This document shows, one piece after another, positions 31,574 through 43,612 of a stretch of 64,000 nucleotides of DNA. The notes under the pieces are model-generated. The model had not been told where the DNA came from. It did no database searches and was given only the letters and a program-made list of their open reading frames with translations. Position numbers and translations under genes: made by a program. How positions within the stretch are numbered: the first letter of the stretch is position 1; each line of letters begins with the position of its first letter. This DNA is from Plasmodium coatneyi (Eukaryota; Apicomplexa; Aconoidasida; Haemosporida; Plasmodiidae), in contig NC_033568.1 in assembly GCF_001680005.1 (NCBI RefSeq), positions 434,001 through 498,000 on the forward strand. Direction: 5' to 3'.

Positions 31574-33391
31574 GTCGAAGAATTTATCGACGTGGGGGGG
31601 AACGTATATACCACATTTTTTTGTGGGGACGCCCACCATATACAGTTTTCCGATGTGGGGACTTTATCACATTTTTTGGGGGGGCAGAACTTATTATACA
31701 CCACATGGTAGGCGTTCTACAAATGTGTGTACATATATATGTGGGAGATCGACGATGGGGACGTTACCACATTTTGGACATCACTATTTTTGGGAACGTT
31801 CTATAAGTGTACATATATGTGCGAGATCAACGACGATGTGGGGGGGTGGAACGTATTATACCACACATTTTGTAGACGTTACCACATTTTTTTGTGGGGG
31901 AGGAACTATAATGGGAAAACTATAACACACAGGAAGGACAACCATGGAAAAAATTTATATCACCCACTAATACGGTCAGTAAAGTGGTGACCTATGCCGA
32001 CGAATTTGTCGATGTGGGGGACGTTATTACTTCGGCGTCCACAATGCAATCTACCAATGCTACGTCGTGTGTAATAATGTCAATATCTCTGATATCCGAC
32101 ATTTTATATAAGGATTTTAAACAAAAGTTTTTACTGTTATATATAATAAATGGTGTACGAGCATTTTTGTCAGTAGTGTACCTACTATACACACACTTCT
32201 ATATGTATACGTATTTAATAAGTGCGCTGAGCATTTTTCCCCCCTTTATAACATCTTCTATGTTATTTATTTCCTTTCTATATATAAAGAGGGTAATCAC
32301 CCATTTTGAGGAAGAGGGGGAAACTTCGACTTTGCCTTTTCTCTTCTCTGTTTTCCTAATTTAGCATATTCATATTCATAATTCTGTTACGTATATAAAC
32401 CGTATACAATATATATGTATATGTGACGTCTTATTGTTGTAATTCAAAAATTGAAGGAATGTGTAGTATTATTGTTTAGAAGAAGGAGGAATACTAAGGA
32501 ATTCCAATATTTCCCTCATAATAACCATCATATCAGAGGTGAGGGAGTGGGTGAGAAATTTCCCACAAACATAATATGTGCACTTTGCACAAAGGAATGA
32601 ACAATTTCTAACATAATTATATATAATATATAAGTAGGAAGAACATACCGTTGAAAATGGCAAATGTATGTAGAGGAAAAAAGAACGAAGAAACACGAAC
32701 AAAAAGAAGAAATGAAAAAAATTATCATCCTTGCCCTATATTTCCCTGCCTGCTTACTGTGTAATAGCAGGGAATGTGCACTTCCATACAACAATTCTTA
32801 AGATCACCGCTCAAACAAAAAAAGAAAAAAAAATAAATTGAAGGAAGGAAGGTACACATTGTAATAGTAGTACTAGTAAGGTGGCATTTGTTACCAAAAA
32901 AAAAAGAAATCATCATCATCCCTCCCCCTCCTGGGAGGAAGGAAGACATAAATAACTACAAGGTACGTAACTGTATAAGGATAGAATGCCTCTTATTTTT
33001 TCTACTCTCCTTTTTTTTTTTCTTTTTTTTCTTTCATTTTTTTTTTTTTTTAAAACTATAATAATTTAATAATATGTGCATACATATTCTATAAGTTCAC
33101 ACATTCCACATTGAATATGCTTACCTATGCACAAACTGTAAGAAGGAGAAGGGGAAGAACGAGCAAGTAAAATTTTTATAAATTTTTTTTCTTCTACTTC
33201 ACCCTTTAAAAATGAATAATGTACATTAATTAAAGGAAAAATTAATGTTTAATAAAAATAACACAAGGAAGTGGGAAGCAAAAATGTTTCCACATTTCAA
33301 CTTTTAGATGAATATATATATAATGAACAATTTTTTCTTTAACATAAATATATATAATAGAAAGGAAGAAATACACAATTAGAAGGAAAAA
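31574..33391. other. Core-to-variable boundary with degenerate repeat
   Basis: From about 31,570 to 32,040 the sequence repeats loose copies of an element with GTGGGGG, (A)ACGT(A)TA and CCACATTTT. After about 32,090 it becomes AT-rich with T- and A-runs, up to the KIR exon at 33392. A 126-codon hydrophobic frame at 31984-32364 lacks an ATG at its start and is not called a gene. Confidence 0.55.
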
Positions 33392-35753
33392 ATGGCACCA
33401 GACGTAAGTGGAAAAAGAAAACACAAAAGAAAAAATAATTTATCGACTCCGCTTATAATATATAATTGACCATGAACACAGCAATGTATACATAATGTAA
33501 TAGGAAGTGTGAGAAATACATATATATTTGCCCAATTATCTCTATAGGGGCAAGAAGGAAATGAACTACCTTCACAGAAGGTGTATGAAGCACTCGGGAA
33601 GAATGGCAACACTTCTAGTTGTGACACTACCACAGTTGAACAGAGTACACTGTTCATGCGAACTTATGTCAATACACATAAGGATGAAATTAAGAATGCC
33701 TGTTGTTACGGACGTACAATAGAAGAAAGTGGTTTATCCAAAGAAGATCGTTGTGGTTTTCTGTTTTATTGGATAATTGATAAAATAAAGACGAAACTGC
33801 AGGATGATAAATATCTGCAGGCCACCAAGGATGTTTATCAATTACTGAATTCATTTAAACCTGAATGGCAATGTAGTAAAATATACGATGGTATGGGTGA
33901 ACCTCTCTTTATGGAAAGTAAAAAATTATTTGATTTCGATTATAACTATAGAACATTACAGAAATCGTCGTTAGGTAATCCACAACCTTGTTGGCCACAA
34001 TATAACGAAGACTGGGAAGCTGCTAAAAAAGAATACGAAAAAATGGGTAGAACGTGTGATACTGATAATACTTGTACTGCATTTATGAAAAAATATGACC
34101 AACATTTTAAGGACAAAGCTCAACCACCGAAATTAGAATGTGCAGAAGTCTCTAAGGAAGAAAAGAAAAAAGAAGAATCTGAGGAAGGTTCCGACGACGA
34201 GGACGTTGGGGACGATCTCCTCATCGACCTCGAAGACGAAGACGACGAGGTGGACTTGGCGGAAGGAACATTAGGGGTACGTCCACTTACTCGGAATAAA
34301 TATGAAAATTATTCATATTATATGATGTGCATATATGTAGAGCACCCCCCTTTTTATGTGCATATTGTGCAATTAAAATTGGTAGGTGGTGGTGTAAATA
34401 CATAAAAATATATATATTGCCACTTGCATTTGTAGGTGAAAAATTTAAAAGAATTACCTTCACATAGGGAGTTTTATGACATGTTCGAAAGAGGCATGAC
34501 TAATTGTCAGCAATATAGCAAAGGCGAGTCGTGGCCTAACCAAATGAAGAATGGATTAAAAGGCGATATTCAGGATATTAAAAAGTATGCTGAACAAACT
34601 GTGGGAGCGTTTTGTTATGCATCGACCAAGAAAAATAGCCCCCCCACGGACAGTGAAATGTGCAAATTCTTATATTTTTGGTTAGGTAAAATGTTATGGA
34701 AAGAAATTAAGCCTAAAAAAGCATTCAGCAGTACTATGAAAAAAATTCTAAGTATAGTAAAGGATTGGCAAACTGATCATGGTTGCACTTTTACATGCAA
34801 TAATGGAAAGCACCGTAAATTTTTCCAACAAAGAAAATTGCTATATGAATACCTCAAGGACAAAGACACTATAGAACAACAAATAAAAGGTGGTACGGCT
34901 TCCTGTACTCAGAAGTACTTGTCGTACTTGGAGAAAATTACTGCTGCTTACATGAACATGTATGCACAACGTAATGGGAAGCAATGGCATCAAATTTGCA
35001 AAGAATTTGGTGAAATTGTTGACCAAGAAGTGTGGGGGAAATTAAATGAAGTGGACAAATTGAAATGTTCAGTAGTAACAACAACAAAGAATGGAGCAAC
35101 ATCCGCTAGCTACCCATCTGAAGGGAGTAACAGCGCTACCATCAACAAAATCACTCCTATCGTCTCCTCTGTACTTGGAATAGGAGCACTACCATTGACT
35201 GCTTTCTTATTATATAAGGTAATAACTACTATACATTTGAAATATGAGTAAGCGCATTTTACTAACATTTTATTCATATTTCCCTTTTTAAAATACACAA
35301 AAGTACACACATAAATAGACATATACACCATATATATATATATATATACAGATACATATTTGCATATCCCTTTTTTTTTTTTTTTTTTAGTATAATATCT
35401 TACCTCCGTGGTTCCACAATCAACTTAGGAAAATTGGAGCCAGGAACGCAAGAAAGAGAAGGGGAAGATCCATTGGACATCACCACTTTGAGAACGACAC
35501 ATTCACAGAGGACAATTCAACAATAACAGACTCAACCGACATGTCGGCAGCAGGAGATTCTTCCACATTATATTCGGGAGATACATCCACCGAGTTGTCA
35601 ACAGTGGCAGACAATTCTATAGACAATGTTACAGTATATACAAGGAGACCCAGAACAGGAAGAACAGGGCCAAAAAATAATAGAAGAGCAAAACAACAAC
35701 AGCGGCAACGAAGGAAACAACCACAAAGGAATATAGCTTATCAAAACATGTAA
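33392..35753 (+). CDS. kir: KIR (pir superfamily) variant antigen, two KIR domains
   Basis: KIR proteins are exported and thought to sit at the infected red-cell surface. Exons are 33392-33403 (MAPD), 33548-34276, 34436-35218 and 35391-35753, all phase 0, giving 628 residues. Exons 2 and 3 each encode one Cys-rich KIR domain opening with an LPS motif (ELPSQKVYEAL; ELPSHREFYDMF) and containing a CGFLFYWI or CKFLYFWLG segment. Exon 3 ends in a transmembrane segment (IGALPLTAFLLYK). Exon 4 is the basic, then Ser/Thr/Asp-rich cytoplasmic tail. A run of Asp/Glu (EGSDDEDVGDDLLIDLEDED) separates the domains, which is unusual. Intron 2 contains an in-frame stop, so splicing is required. Start and splice sites resemble those of the KIR gene at 57372. 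Confidence 0.88.
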
Positions 35754-36674
35754 CACTATTGTAGTATGTAACACCATTGTAATTTAATACTTAGAAGGAA
35801 GGGAAATGTTTCCTCCCCGCCCGGGGAAGGACATGAATAAGCATGTATTTTTTACAATGTGGAAGGGCATAATGCAATTTTTTCTTCCTTCTTTCTTTCT
35901 TTTATTTTTTTTTTTTTTCTTCTTTGATTTTTCCTTTATTTTTCTTCTTTCCTCCATTCTTTTTTAACTTTTTTTTCTTTCCTTTCTTCTCCTTCTTACT
36001 TCCATTTGTGTATGTTTTTGATTACCTCTCTGCATGAAGGAACAATATTCGCAGTACGGTGCAAAAAAAAAAGAGGAAAAGAGAAGAAAAAAGAAAAAAG
36101 AAAAAAAAGGAACAACAACAAAGAAGAAGAAAAAAAAAAGATAAAATTCCATTTTCTTTCACCATTCCATTCCTTCTAACATATAGAAAAATTAACTTAC
36201 CACTTTCACAGTTCCATTTTTTCTTCTTCTATTATTTTTTCACGATTTAATTTTTCCACCCTCTTTATATCTGAACATTTATAAAGAAGAACAACAACAC
36301 AACAATACAATAACACACAAATACAAGAACAAAAAATTTTTTTGAGCACAAAAAATATACAATTTTAGTGCAAAAAATATGTGAGCATAATTTGCTGCTC
36401 AGCCTTCATTTCACACCGTTGGAAGGAAAGTGCGTTCTTGAAAATTGAGCAACATTCTCTTCGGGGGAGAACTGACCACATTTAATATTATTTTTTTTTA
36501 AATAATGTCATATTTAATAAAATATTCAATGTAATATTTAATAAAAAAAAAAAAAAAATATGTGTGTTCTGTTAATTTTGCATGATGATATCATCTATAT
36601 TATTGATTGTGCACTTTTAATTTTTAAATTTTAATTAAAGTATCTTCACACACTTAAAAAAAAAAAAGAGGCAG
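35754..36674. other. AT-rich spacer between KIR and two-TM gene
   Basis: T/C-rich (35880-35990), then A/G-rich (36060-36145), then AT-rich sequence. No gene seen. It probably contains the KIR 3' UTR. Confidence 0.5.
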
Positions 36675-36735
36675 TATATATCGCAAGCACGTCGCACGTA
36701 ATCTATTTTATTAATGTTCACTAATAATAAAAAAA
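36675..36735 (+). promoter_or_regulatory. Upstream element shared with the paralogue at 61537
   Basis: A TATATATCGCAAG block, then CTATTTTATTAATGTT and an AATAATAAAA tail, lies 77 bases before the ATG. The same order occurs at 61360-61418 ahead of the paralogue. Conservation outside the coding region suggests a shared promoter or 5' UTR element; function is inferred. Confidence 0.6.
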
Positions 36736-36751
36736 AAAAGGAGAAATAAAA

Positions 36752-37605
36752 ATGGCACCCCTAAAATATTCAATACTTCTTTCCTTTCTGCTCCTATGGA
36801 AACATACTATCTATGTATGAAAATAAGAACTACTAAATTATTTTTTTAGAATTTGACGCACACACACATACACATATTTATTATGATTAACTTCTTTTCT
36901 TCTTTTAATAAAAATAAAAGAAGGAAGAGGAAAGAAAGGGAAAAATATATTTCCTTACCCCCTTTTTTTTAGGTGACTGCAATAAGCACAACAAAGAAGA
37001 AAGGAAGTGCCGGTGTGACCGCTCAGGAAAAAAGTACCACCTTTAGCACCATCACCTTTGGCACGCCCACCTTTGGTATAAGAATTAGTCGATCCTTAGC
37101 GAGTGGCACTAATGTGGAAGAGCAAACGCAGAAACAAAATGAACTTTCTGAAAGTTCTAATACACCTTCCTGCGGAAGCAACATGTTTGGTAATGTGCGC
37201 AAAAAATTTTGCTCTAAAATGCAATTAAAAAAGGAAGCAAGCGAAGAGAATAGAGCAAAAAATAAAACACAGAACAAAAAAGCAGGGAGTCGGTGCGCAT
37301 TTAAAGCACTCTTCAAGAAGTGCGCATGTGCTGACACCAAGAATAAAGCCTGGTTATGCTTTATGTTGGTCGCTGCAATTTTGTACCCAATTTTTCTGGT
37401 ATGTATAAGTCCGATTATCACACTTATACAGGGTGGAGGAGGTTCCGGAGGAGGCATGAGCCTAGGAGTCATACTGACATTTACGATTCCAGTAATCATG
37501 GGATTTGTGTATGTTGGCATACTCATCTGGTTTTATCGTTCAAAAACATGGATTCGTTGTATTGAAAAAAACATCAACCTACAAAATTGTTCATTAAAGG
37601 AATAA
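36752..37605 (+). CDS. Two-exon protein with signal peptide and two C-terminal transmembrane segments
   Basis: Exon 1 is 36752-36814 (MAPLKYSILLSFLLLWKHTIY), exon 2 is 36973-37605 in phase 0; 231 residues. A short first exon carrying a hydrophobic signal, followed by a second exon, is the usual layout of Plasmodium exported proteins. The middle is Ser/Thr/Lys-rich with several cysteines. Near the C-terminus are two hydrophobic segments (AWLCFMLVAAILYPIFLVCI and GVILTFTIPVIMGFVYVGIL) joined by a Gly-rich loop (GGGGSGGG). I see no clear PEXEL motif. The layout and upstream sequence match the gene at 61537, so the two belong to one family. I do not know its name or function. Confidence 0.78.
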
Positions 37606-37800
37606 CAAACAATAGAAAATTTGTCCATTAAAGGAACAACAAACAATAGCAAACATTGTTCATTAAAGGAATAACAAACAATACAAAATTTGTTCATTAA
37701 AGGAATAAGAAAACAATAGAAAAATTTTCCATTAAAGGAATAACACAACAATAAAAAATTTTGTTCATTAAAGGAACAACAACAATACAAAAATGGTGCA
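37585..37800 (+). repeat. 36-38 bp tandem repeat overlapping the gene's stop codon
   Basis: About six imperfect units of the form TTGTTCATTAAAGGAATAAC, then AAACAATA and an A/T-rich filler. The first unit contains the last codons and the TAA of the two-TM gene; the others lie downstream. Confidence 0.85.
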
Positions 37801-38807
37801 TTAAATAGACAACAAACAACCAACATAGGAAGGTGTGTTAGGGTCGGAAGTGTTAAGGGGAGGAGTTAGGGGGAGGGGGAAAATGCAAATTTTATTCCAA
37901 TTATTCCATTCCCCCCTCCCCCCCCTTTTTTTTTTCTAGCGGGCAAGTTCTGCTAATACCATAATTTTGATTTTATGTATATGTGTTCATTAGAAGATCC
38001 ATTTCCCTATGATCATCCTTTTTTTTTTTTTACTGTATTCATGTTAGTGACTTATCCAAATAGGGACATCCTATCCTACCCTACGACGTCAGGAGTTTTA
38101 ATAATTTGGTGAGGAAGGATGTTGTTTATTTTTTCTTTTTCAGTCGATATGATGTACACATATTCTTTCATATACACAATAAGAAAAAATTTTCCCTTCC
38201 TTAATAATATATATATGGAAAATGAAAACATGCTTTTAAGGAAGAAGAAGAAAACATACATTTTAAGGAAGAAGAAGAAAACATACATTTTAAGGAAGAA
38301 GAAGAAAACACACTTTTAAGGAAGAAGAAGAAAACATAGTTTTTTAAGGAAAAAGAAAATGTATTTAAGGAAACATATTTAGGACAAAATGTACTTTTAA
38401 AAAGAGGGGTGGGGGGACATACACCTTCATGTATTATGTATGTGTATTACATGTATGTATATTTATGTGCACAAATGTACAGAATTTGTGTGTTCCATAT
38501 TATGATAATTAACATAATTGTCATTTTTATAGAATAGGTGGGTATTTTTATAGAATGTGGGTATGTGCTCTTATGGAAACATATATATTAATTCTTCCTT
38601 TCTTATTTACTTATTGGGAGTATTCATGAACCTCTATAAAATTTTCAGAATTCCGCTAATTAATGTTCATAACGTACACACACACTGTATGAATTATGTT
38701 TTGCGGTTATTATAATTAATGTGAAGGAGGAAGGAAACATTACACATTCATTTAATGTTCTACATTCAATGTGTTACATTCCACACATAATGTGTGTGTT
38801 CTGTCTT
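37801..38807. other. Convergent spacer with a 27-bp repeat
   Basis: Spacer between the two-TM gene and the 3' end of the minus-strand KIR gene. It contains T-runs near 37925 and 38021 and a tandem repeat at 38233-38345. No gene seen. Confidence 0.5.
38233..38345 (+). repeat. 27-bp A/G-rich tandem repeat
   Basis: Four near-identical copies of TTTTAAGGAAGAAGAAGAAA plus ACATACA, with decaying copies after them. Confidence 0.85.
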
Positions 38808-41040
38808 TTACATGCGACCATAACGTATATTACGATTCCGTTCATTCTTCCCTCTTGATGATGGTAGTCTGCTGTATAAAGTAGAATTGTCTTCTGTCAT
38901 GGAATCTGCTATTGTGGAACTGTCCAGTGTAGAATGATCTGTTGTTGTATATAATGTTGTTGAATCGTTCGTTGAGGTGTCGTCGTCGTTGAATAGGTCT
39001 GAGTTCCAACTTTTGGTTTTTCGCCGTTTTCTGTTACTTCCATTTTCCCCCCCAAAGGTGTTACGTATTCCAGGAGGTAGAAGATCATACTAAAAAAGGA
39101 GAAGGTGAAAGGAAAGGAAGGATGGAAATATATACTTCCGTATACATACATGTAGCATATATATATATATATATATAAAGTAGCTCCCCTCCCCCCCTTT
39201 TTTAAACATTTATTTTAAAACGAGACAGAAAATATTAATATGCATTATTATTATCAGTTATACACTTCCAAATATGTGTATAGTGGTGTTAATTACCTTA
39301 TATAAAAGGAAAGTGACCAATGGAAGGCCTATTGCAGCTAATGCAGAAGGAACTGCAATGGTGGTTGCAGTGGTAGGGGTGCTAGGAGAATCAGTTCCTT
39401 CCAATGTGGTTAATTGTTTAGTTGCTCCATTGCACCCTTTTCCTAATAGGTCCTTATACTTTGTGTCTTGGGGCTCCTGATTCACTTTGACACAACATGG
39501 ATCAGTGCTAGCATTAGCATTGGCACTGCAATCCTTAGTAGCAGCATCAAAAACTTTAGAAACCTCTTCTAAATACGTTTTATGTTTGCTGTCACACCAA
39601 TTTTTGTCATCGTTCGGTAATTCACCATATATAGTGTCAAAGTCATTATAGTAGTCGAATACGGTTTTTCTTTGTTGGAAGAGGGACCAAGTAACATGGT
39701 TAGGGGTGGTTATAAGTGGGCATTTTTTTGTACCAGGTACTTTCTGCAATGCGGTATAAATGCTGTTCATGGCGTCATGAAAATGAGTGCCACTTTTCAG
39801 ATTTTTTATTATTTGATCACCCAACCAATAATAAAAGTAGTTGCAGCGATCTGCATACGATGGATCACTGTTGCTCATCATTTCCGTTATAAAATACCAC
39901 GTACCCGCTATTTTTCCTGCACAATCAGTAGTCGTCATCTTGTTCTGTAATGCACTTTGCAAATTACTCTTTATTTTTGGGACACTAGGATAACTATTAT
40001 TGTCGTATAGCTGACTCATCACGCTGAAATCCTCGTATGCTTTACGTGAAGGTAAACTAATCTCAGTTGATTCCTATAATTATAGTGGGTGAAATATATA
40101 TGTGTATACATGTCGGCACTGCTACTACATGATATACGGAACATTATAAACATACTACTTTTTTGCACTTCCCAATAGTGGAGTGAATTCTATCGGGCGT
40201 ACCATTAATGTATCATCTGCTCCATATGCAGTTTTACATTTTGTTTCATGCAGTTGTGTAGGGTTGCACTCTTTATACCTTGTGTTCAGTTCGGAACAAT
40301 ATTTCTTTGTACTAGCATCGCCATCATCACAATCTTTCTGCACCTTTTTATATGCTTCAATGACGTCTTCTACACGTTGACAATACTTCCTATTATAAGG
40401 CTCTCCCTCAGACTGTAACTTCCCTTCTATATTTTCACGGTCCTGAGAGTAGTCATACAATTCTTTTAAATGGTAGAAAAGTTCCTCACTGATATTATTG
40501 GAGTATGTGATGAAACAATCATTCAACGAGGTTGCGCCATGCCTCATTATGTCGTAAATCCTTTTCATACGTTGTGAAAATTCAAGGTCACCTGAGCCCC
40601 CGTTGAACATATTTCCTATATAGAAATAGAGGAAATAGCACAGGTCGCTGGAATATGAACTCATATTGCATTCTTCCCTTCTAAGTGTGCAGCACCAGGC
40701 ATTTATAATTTTCTTTGCATATTGTTCAATACGAAGATAATCACATAATTCCCCCTTTTTCCCTTTATAGCTATCTTCATGGCTTATGTAACAGTTCTTC
40801 TGCTCCAAATTCCTATACATCTCCTCTGAAGGTAATTCCTCCAAATCATCATCCTCCTATAGAGGTAATTGGTATATTACATGTACTTCCATACATTTTT
40901 ATTACATTATTGATAAAAGATTATATAAATAAAGTATACGTATCTATGTTAAGAAAGTAAAAAAGGAAGGAAAAAAAAGGATGAAATGAAAGAGGAGCGA
41001 GGATCCTAACCTGTAATATTCTTCCCTTTAGTTTTGCCAT
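38808..41040 (-). CDS. kir: KIR variant antigen, two KIR domains
   Basis: Exons are 41040-41011 (MAKLKGRILQ), 40856-40159, 40056-39297 and 39089-38808; summed length is a multiple of three, 589 residues. Exon 2 carries one KIR domain (EELPSEEMYRNLE, CYFLYFYIGNMF) and exon 3 the second (NLPSRKAYEDF, CNYFYYWLGDQI), ending in a membrane segment (AIGLPLVTFLLYK). Exon 4 is the cytoplasmic tail, starting YDLLPPGIRN and ending in Arg/Asn-rich sequence. For exon 3 the first plausible AG (before 40073) gives the wrong phase for the exon 2 donor at 40158; the next AG, before 40056, restores the frame. That choice is my inference and should be tested with transcripts. Confidence 0.84.
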
Positions 41041-42310
41041 TGTATATATGTGCATTCCTTTGTTTATGTATATAGTATATTTTAAAGAATTTTCACATAT
41101 TCATTTTTAGCATAAATGAATATATATATATATGTGAGAGAGAACAATGTATGTTTGATCATTATTAATATGAAAACTTTTACTTTTTACATAATGCACA
41201 TATATTCTTCAATTTGTTAAATAATGGGAATGTAATCCCAGTTATACATATATGTATGTACATTAAAATCATTACATATGTACAAAAAAAAAGAAAAATT
41301 AGGAAAAATATATCGGAATAACGAACACAACAACGAGGGAGGATAAAGTTCCTTCTGCATTCCTTATGTATTTATTGTACCTTTGCACAGTTCTGTGCAA
41401 CTATTCAAAATAGTGCATTACATTATTATTCATTTCTCCTATGTATTGTGCATATAAAGATGTACCTTCTCATAATAGAAATTTCTGCTCACACTTTTAA
41501 TTTTTGTTAATTTGTTATTTAAAAGTGCTACTTAAAAATTTCCTATATATAGTACATTCCATATATGACATATTCCCCCCTTTTGTGGATTGTGTATACC
41601 TGCATTTATATTCAGAAATGCAAAATCGATGTATAAAATAGGAAAAAAAAAAAAGTACACAATAAGAATAATCCCATTTATTCTTACAGCAGGAATCCAT
41701 ATTAAGGCGCTCCCTCCGTTTATGACCGCTGTGTAATAATAATAATTTACTTTTCCTATTTTCGTTTCTTCTTTATAATATGTAGTGCTGAACTTTTCTT
41801 ACGTAATAGGAACATATCCTATATACACATACATATGTATGCATCAAAATCATGCCGTACCATGTGTACGTACTTAATGCAAGAGAAGTAATACATGTGC
41901 TGGAATAACAAAAAAATAGAATGTAAGGGGAAATGAATGATTTAAACTTTTCCCATATATGTTTTTTTCCTTTATTTATTTTTTTATTTGATTATGCATA
42001 ACCTTCCTAGGAGTATTATTATTATTTACCTCATTCATTTATTTACTATATAACAGCGTAACTCACCCCTCCCCCCTTCAATATGCTCTATATTCCTCTT
42101 TTTATAATTGTTTTCAATAGCAATAATAATAATTTGTTCCTTCTCACTTTTTTCTTAAATTTTCCTTTTTTTCATGAGTACATTATAAATAATTCATTCA
42201 CATGACAAAAAAAAAAAATGTGCACATATTATATTATGTATACCATTTTGAAATACCCACTTATGGAGTTATTCACCTCTCTATAGGGATGATAATGTTG
42301 TGTTCATCAT
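41041..42310. other. AT-rich spacer between two minus-strand KIR genes
   Basis: About 1.3 kb of AT-rich sequence with short A- and T-runs. A 61-codon minus-strand frame at 41515-41700 has no family features. It probably contains the promoter of the KIR gene ending at 38808. Confidence 0.5.
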
Positions 42311-43612
42311 TCATCTGGCGGATGATGAAGTAGTGTATGGGATGGAATATTCGGACGAATTAGTTGAATCATATTCCGTTGTTGAGTCGTACTCCGTTGA
42401 TTCGTCGTCGTCATCGAAATCATTAAATTCTCTCCTAATGGCGGACCTTTTACTTCTGCTTCTTCCATTTCCAGAAGAGGACTTATTCCCCTTAAGGAAG
42501 AAGAGGTGCGATTTATACTTGTAAAAAAAGTATGCCAATGCAGGTAATCCTATTGCAGCTAATCCACCAGACACAGCAGCAGGAACAGCGGCACTTCCAC
42601 CAGGTTCGGAACCTGAACCAGAAGAACCTGGGTTCCAGGTTCCAGTAGAACCTGGTCTTGGACTACCAGTGTTCTGGTTTCCCGTGGAACCGGTACCCGA
42701 AGAACCTGGATTCCAGGTTCCTGTAGAACCGGAACCAGAAGAACCTGGGTTCCAAGTTCCTGTAGAACCTGGTCCAGAGGAACCAGGTTTCCAGGTTCCG
42801 GTACTGCCGGGTCCGGAAGATCCAGGAGACTGGTGTCCTGTACTACCTGGACCGGAAGAACCAGGATTCCACGTTCCCGTACTACCGGAACCAGAAGAAC
42901 CGGGATTCCACGTTCCTGTGGAACCTGGTCTTGGACTACCAGTGTTTTGATTACCAGTAACTAAAGTTTCTTCTTTATTTACTTCAGTACACGTCGCTCC
43001 CGATAATGTCCTATTACTGTATTTATCGAACTTCCTATAGAATTCTTCACAATAGGAACTTCCACTACCATTACCTGCACAGTGAGAACTCATACTATTA
43101 TAAGCTTGAGTAGGTTTCTCCCCCAAGGAACTAGAATACACTCCATAATCAAACTCCCCGCCCCCCACACTTTTGCAAATAGCCTTGAGGCCGTAATAAT
43201 AATCAAACACTTCTTTCATTTTGTAGAAATACTGTCCGTTTATGTCAGAGTACATATTTATACAATCTGAATTAGGGACCTTTGTGTTCAGTGTTGTATA
43301 TATTGTGTTCATAATATCCCCAAAATTAGTTATGCCCTCACTTGTGCTGCGTACTATGCTTCCTAACCAGTAATAAAAGAAAGAACAACGATCTCCATAT
43401 GCGGGATCCACACTACTGTTCATTCCTCCATTAACATAGTACCATGCATGCGCAATCTCCTTCCTACAATCCGAAGAACCCGGACATTCCTTCAATATAC
43501 TCCGCAGACTACTTTCCAATGTTCCCACATCAGGACGACTACCAGGTAAATCCTTCTGAAGGCTCAAAGTATCGTACACTCCTTTCGAATATGAATTATT
43601 TCTATGTGGTAC
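42311..43612 (-). CDS. kir: KIR variant antigen, single KIR domain with Gly/Ser/Pro repeats, 5' end not found
   Basis: The main exon starts after an AG before 43612 (reading VPHRNNSYSKGVYDTL) and is open to the stop at 42311, 433 codons. It holds one KIR domain (CSFFYYWLGSI, Cys-rich), then about ten 12-residue repeats of the type GSTGTWNPGSSG, a membrane segment (AIGLPALAYFFYK) and a tail KYKSHLFFLKG ending IPYTTSSSAR. Unlike the other complete KIR genes there is no intron between membrane segment and tail. No first exon with a matching phase was found. The sequence just upstream resembles the interdomain intron of the KIR gene at 38808-41040, so a first domain may have been lost. It may be a shorter KIR form or a decayed gene. 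Confidence 0.72.
   Translation of the reverse strand, partial: VPHRNNSYSKGVYDTLSLQKDLPGSRPDVGTLESSLRSILKECPGSSDCRKEIAHAWYYVNGGMNSSVDPAYGDRCSFFYYWLGSIVRSTSEGITNFGDIMNTIYTTLNTKVPNSDCINMYSDINGQYFYKMKEVFDYYYGLKAICKSVGGGEFDYGVYSSSLGEKPTQAYNSMSSHCAGNGSGSSYCEEFYRKFDKYSNRTLSGATCTEVNKEETLVTGNQNTGSPRPGSTGTWNPGSSGSGSTGTWNPGSSGPGSTGHQSPGSSGPGSTGTWKPGSSGPGSTGTWNPGSSGSGSTGTWNPGSSGTGSTGNQNTGSPRPGSTGTWNPGSSGSGSEPGGSAAVPAAVSGGLAAIGLPALAYFFYKYKSHLFFLKGNKSSSGNGRSRSKRSAIRREFNDFDDDDESTEYDSTTEYDSTNSSEYSIPYTTSSSAR
42600..42950 (-). repeat. 36-bp coding repeat in the KIR gene
   Basis: About ten units encoding 12-residue GSTGTWNPGSSG-like repeats with substitutions (HQSPGSSG, TWKPGSSG, NQNTGSPR). They lie between the KIR domain and the membrane segment. 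Confidence 0.9.

Noticed and set aside
31302..31925. 207-codon plus-strand frame
   Set aside because: It is driven by the degenerate GT-rich repeat, and its left part overlaps exon 1 of the release-factor gene on the other strand.
31984..32364. 126-codon hydrophobic plus-strand frame
   Set aside because: It opens with GTG, lacks a family match and has the composition of AT-rich spacer.
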